This document shows, one piece after another, positions 5,943 through 5,960 of a stretch of DNA of 5,960 bases. Both the position numbers and the translations under genes were made by a program. This DNA is from CBDTTM01 sp965363355 (GTDB taxonomy: Bacteria; Bacillota; Negativicutes; Selenomonadales; Selenomonadaceae): NCBI GenBank assembly GCA_965363355.1, contig CBDTTM010000160.1, positions 1 to 5,960 of the forward strand, given 5' to 3'. The notes beneath the pieces are model-generated. The model worked only from the letters and a program-made list of their open reading frames with translations, was not told where the DNA came from and ran no database searches. Within the stretch, counting starts at the first letter, position 1, and every line of letters starts with the position of its first letter.

Positions 5943-5960
5943 TTTTGATGGGACGCTTTA
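5923..5960 (+). CDS. HAD-superfamily hydrolase, N-terminal fragment (partial)
   Basis: Only 12 codons are visible before the window ends: MKLAASDFDGTL. DFDGT is HAD motif I (DxDGT), in which the first Asp is the nucleophile that forms the phospho-aspartate. The beginning resembles the Cof/HAD-IIB phosphatases, which act on sugar phosphates; beta-phosphoglucomutase also starts with a similar motif and cannot be excluded. GGAGGTG (5908-5914) sits 8 bases before ATG 5923. The gene overlaps the last 20 bases of the glucosidase in another frame, so the two are probably translationally coupled. In this operon it could dephosphorylate the disaccharide phosphate made by the permease or the glucose-6-phosphate released by hydrolysis. 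Substrate class and length are unknown. Confidence 0.75.
   Translation, partial: MKLAASDFDGTL

Overview
The window reads as accessory carbohydrate-uptake DNA from a bacterium of the Bacillota (Firmicutes). Three things point there: strong GGAGG-type ribosome binding sites, mid-range GC by eye, and an operon closely resembling the alpha-glucoside (maltose/glv) PTS loci of that phylum. A Negativicutes-like host is possible, but that is a guess the sequence does not prove. Every gene visible lies on the + strand.

Layout: the window opens with the last 38 codons of a methyl-accepting chemotaxis protein (2-118), closed by a clear intrinsic terminator (126-156). Next come two tandem, paralogous RpiR-family regulators (230-991 and 1044-1814). 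Both have an N-terminal HTH and a C-terminal SIS sugar-phosphate domain, and both resemble Bacillus GlvR. A strong terminator (1820-1860) ends that unit. A 309-base non-coding region (1815-2123) follows. It holds inverted repeats that look like operators (1882-1922), a good sigma-A promoter (1948-1976) and a roughly 140-base leader with a hairpin. It drives three tightly packed genes: a PTS permease with fused IIC-IIB-IIA domains (2124-4241), a cytoplasmic GH13 alpha-glucosidase (4254-5942), and the first 12 codons of a HAD-type phosphatase (5923 to the window edge, overlapping the glucosidase by 20 bases).

How they probably work together: the permease imports and phosphorylates an alpha-glucoside (maltose, isomaltose, a sucrose isomer or similar), drawing phosphate from HPr through its own IIA domain. 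The GH13 enzyme hydrolyses the sugar in the cytoplasm. The HAD protein may remove the PTS-added phosphate before or after cleavage. The two RpiR proteins probably sense a sugar phosphate and control the operon through the palindromes upstream of its promoter.

The most interesting point is that a GlvC/MalP/AglA-type permease is usually paired with a GH4 phospho-alpha-glucosidase. Here it is paired with a GH13 enzyme plus a HAD phosphatase, and the permease carries its own IIA domain. No CRISPR array, insertion sequence, tRNA or rRNA was seen.
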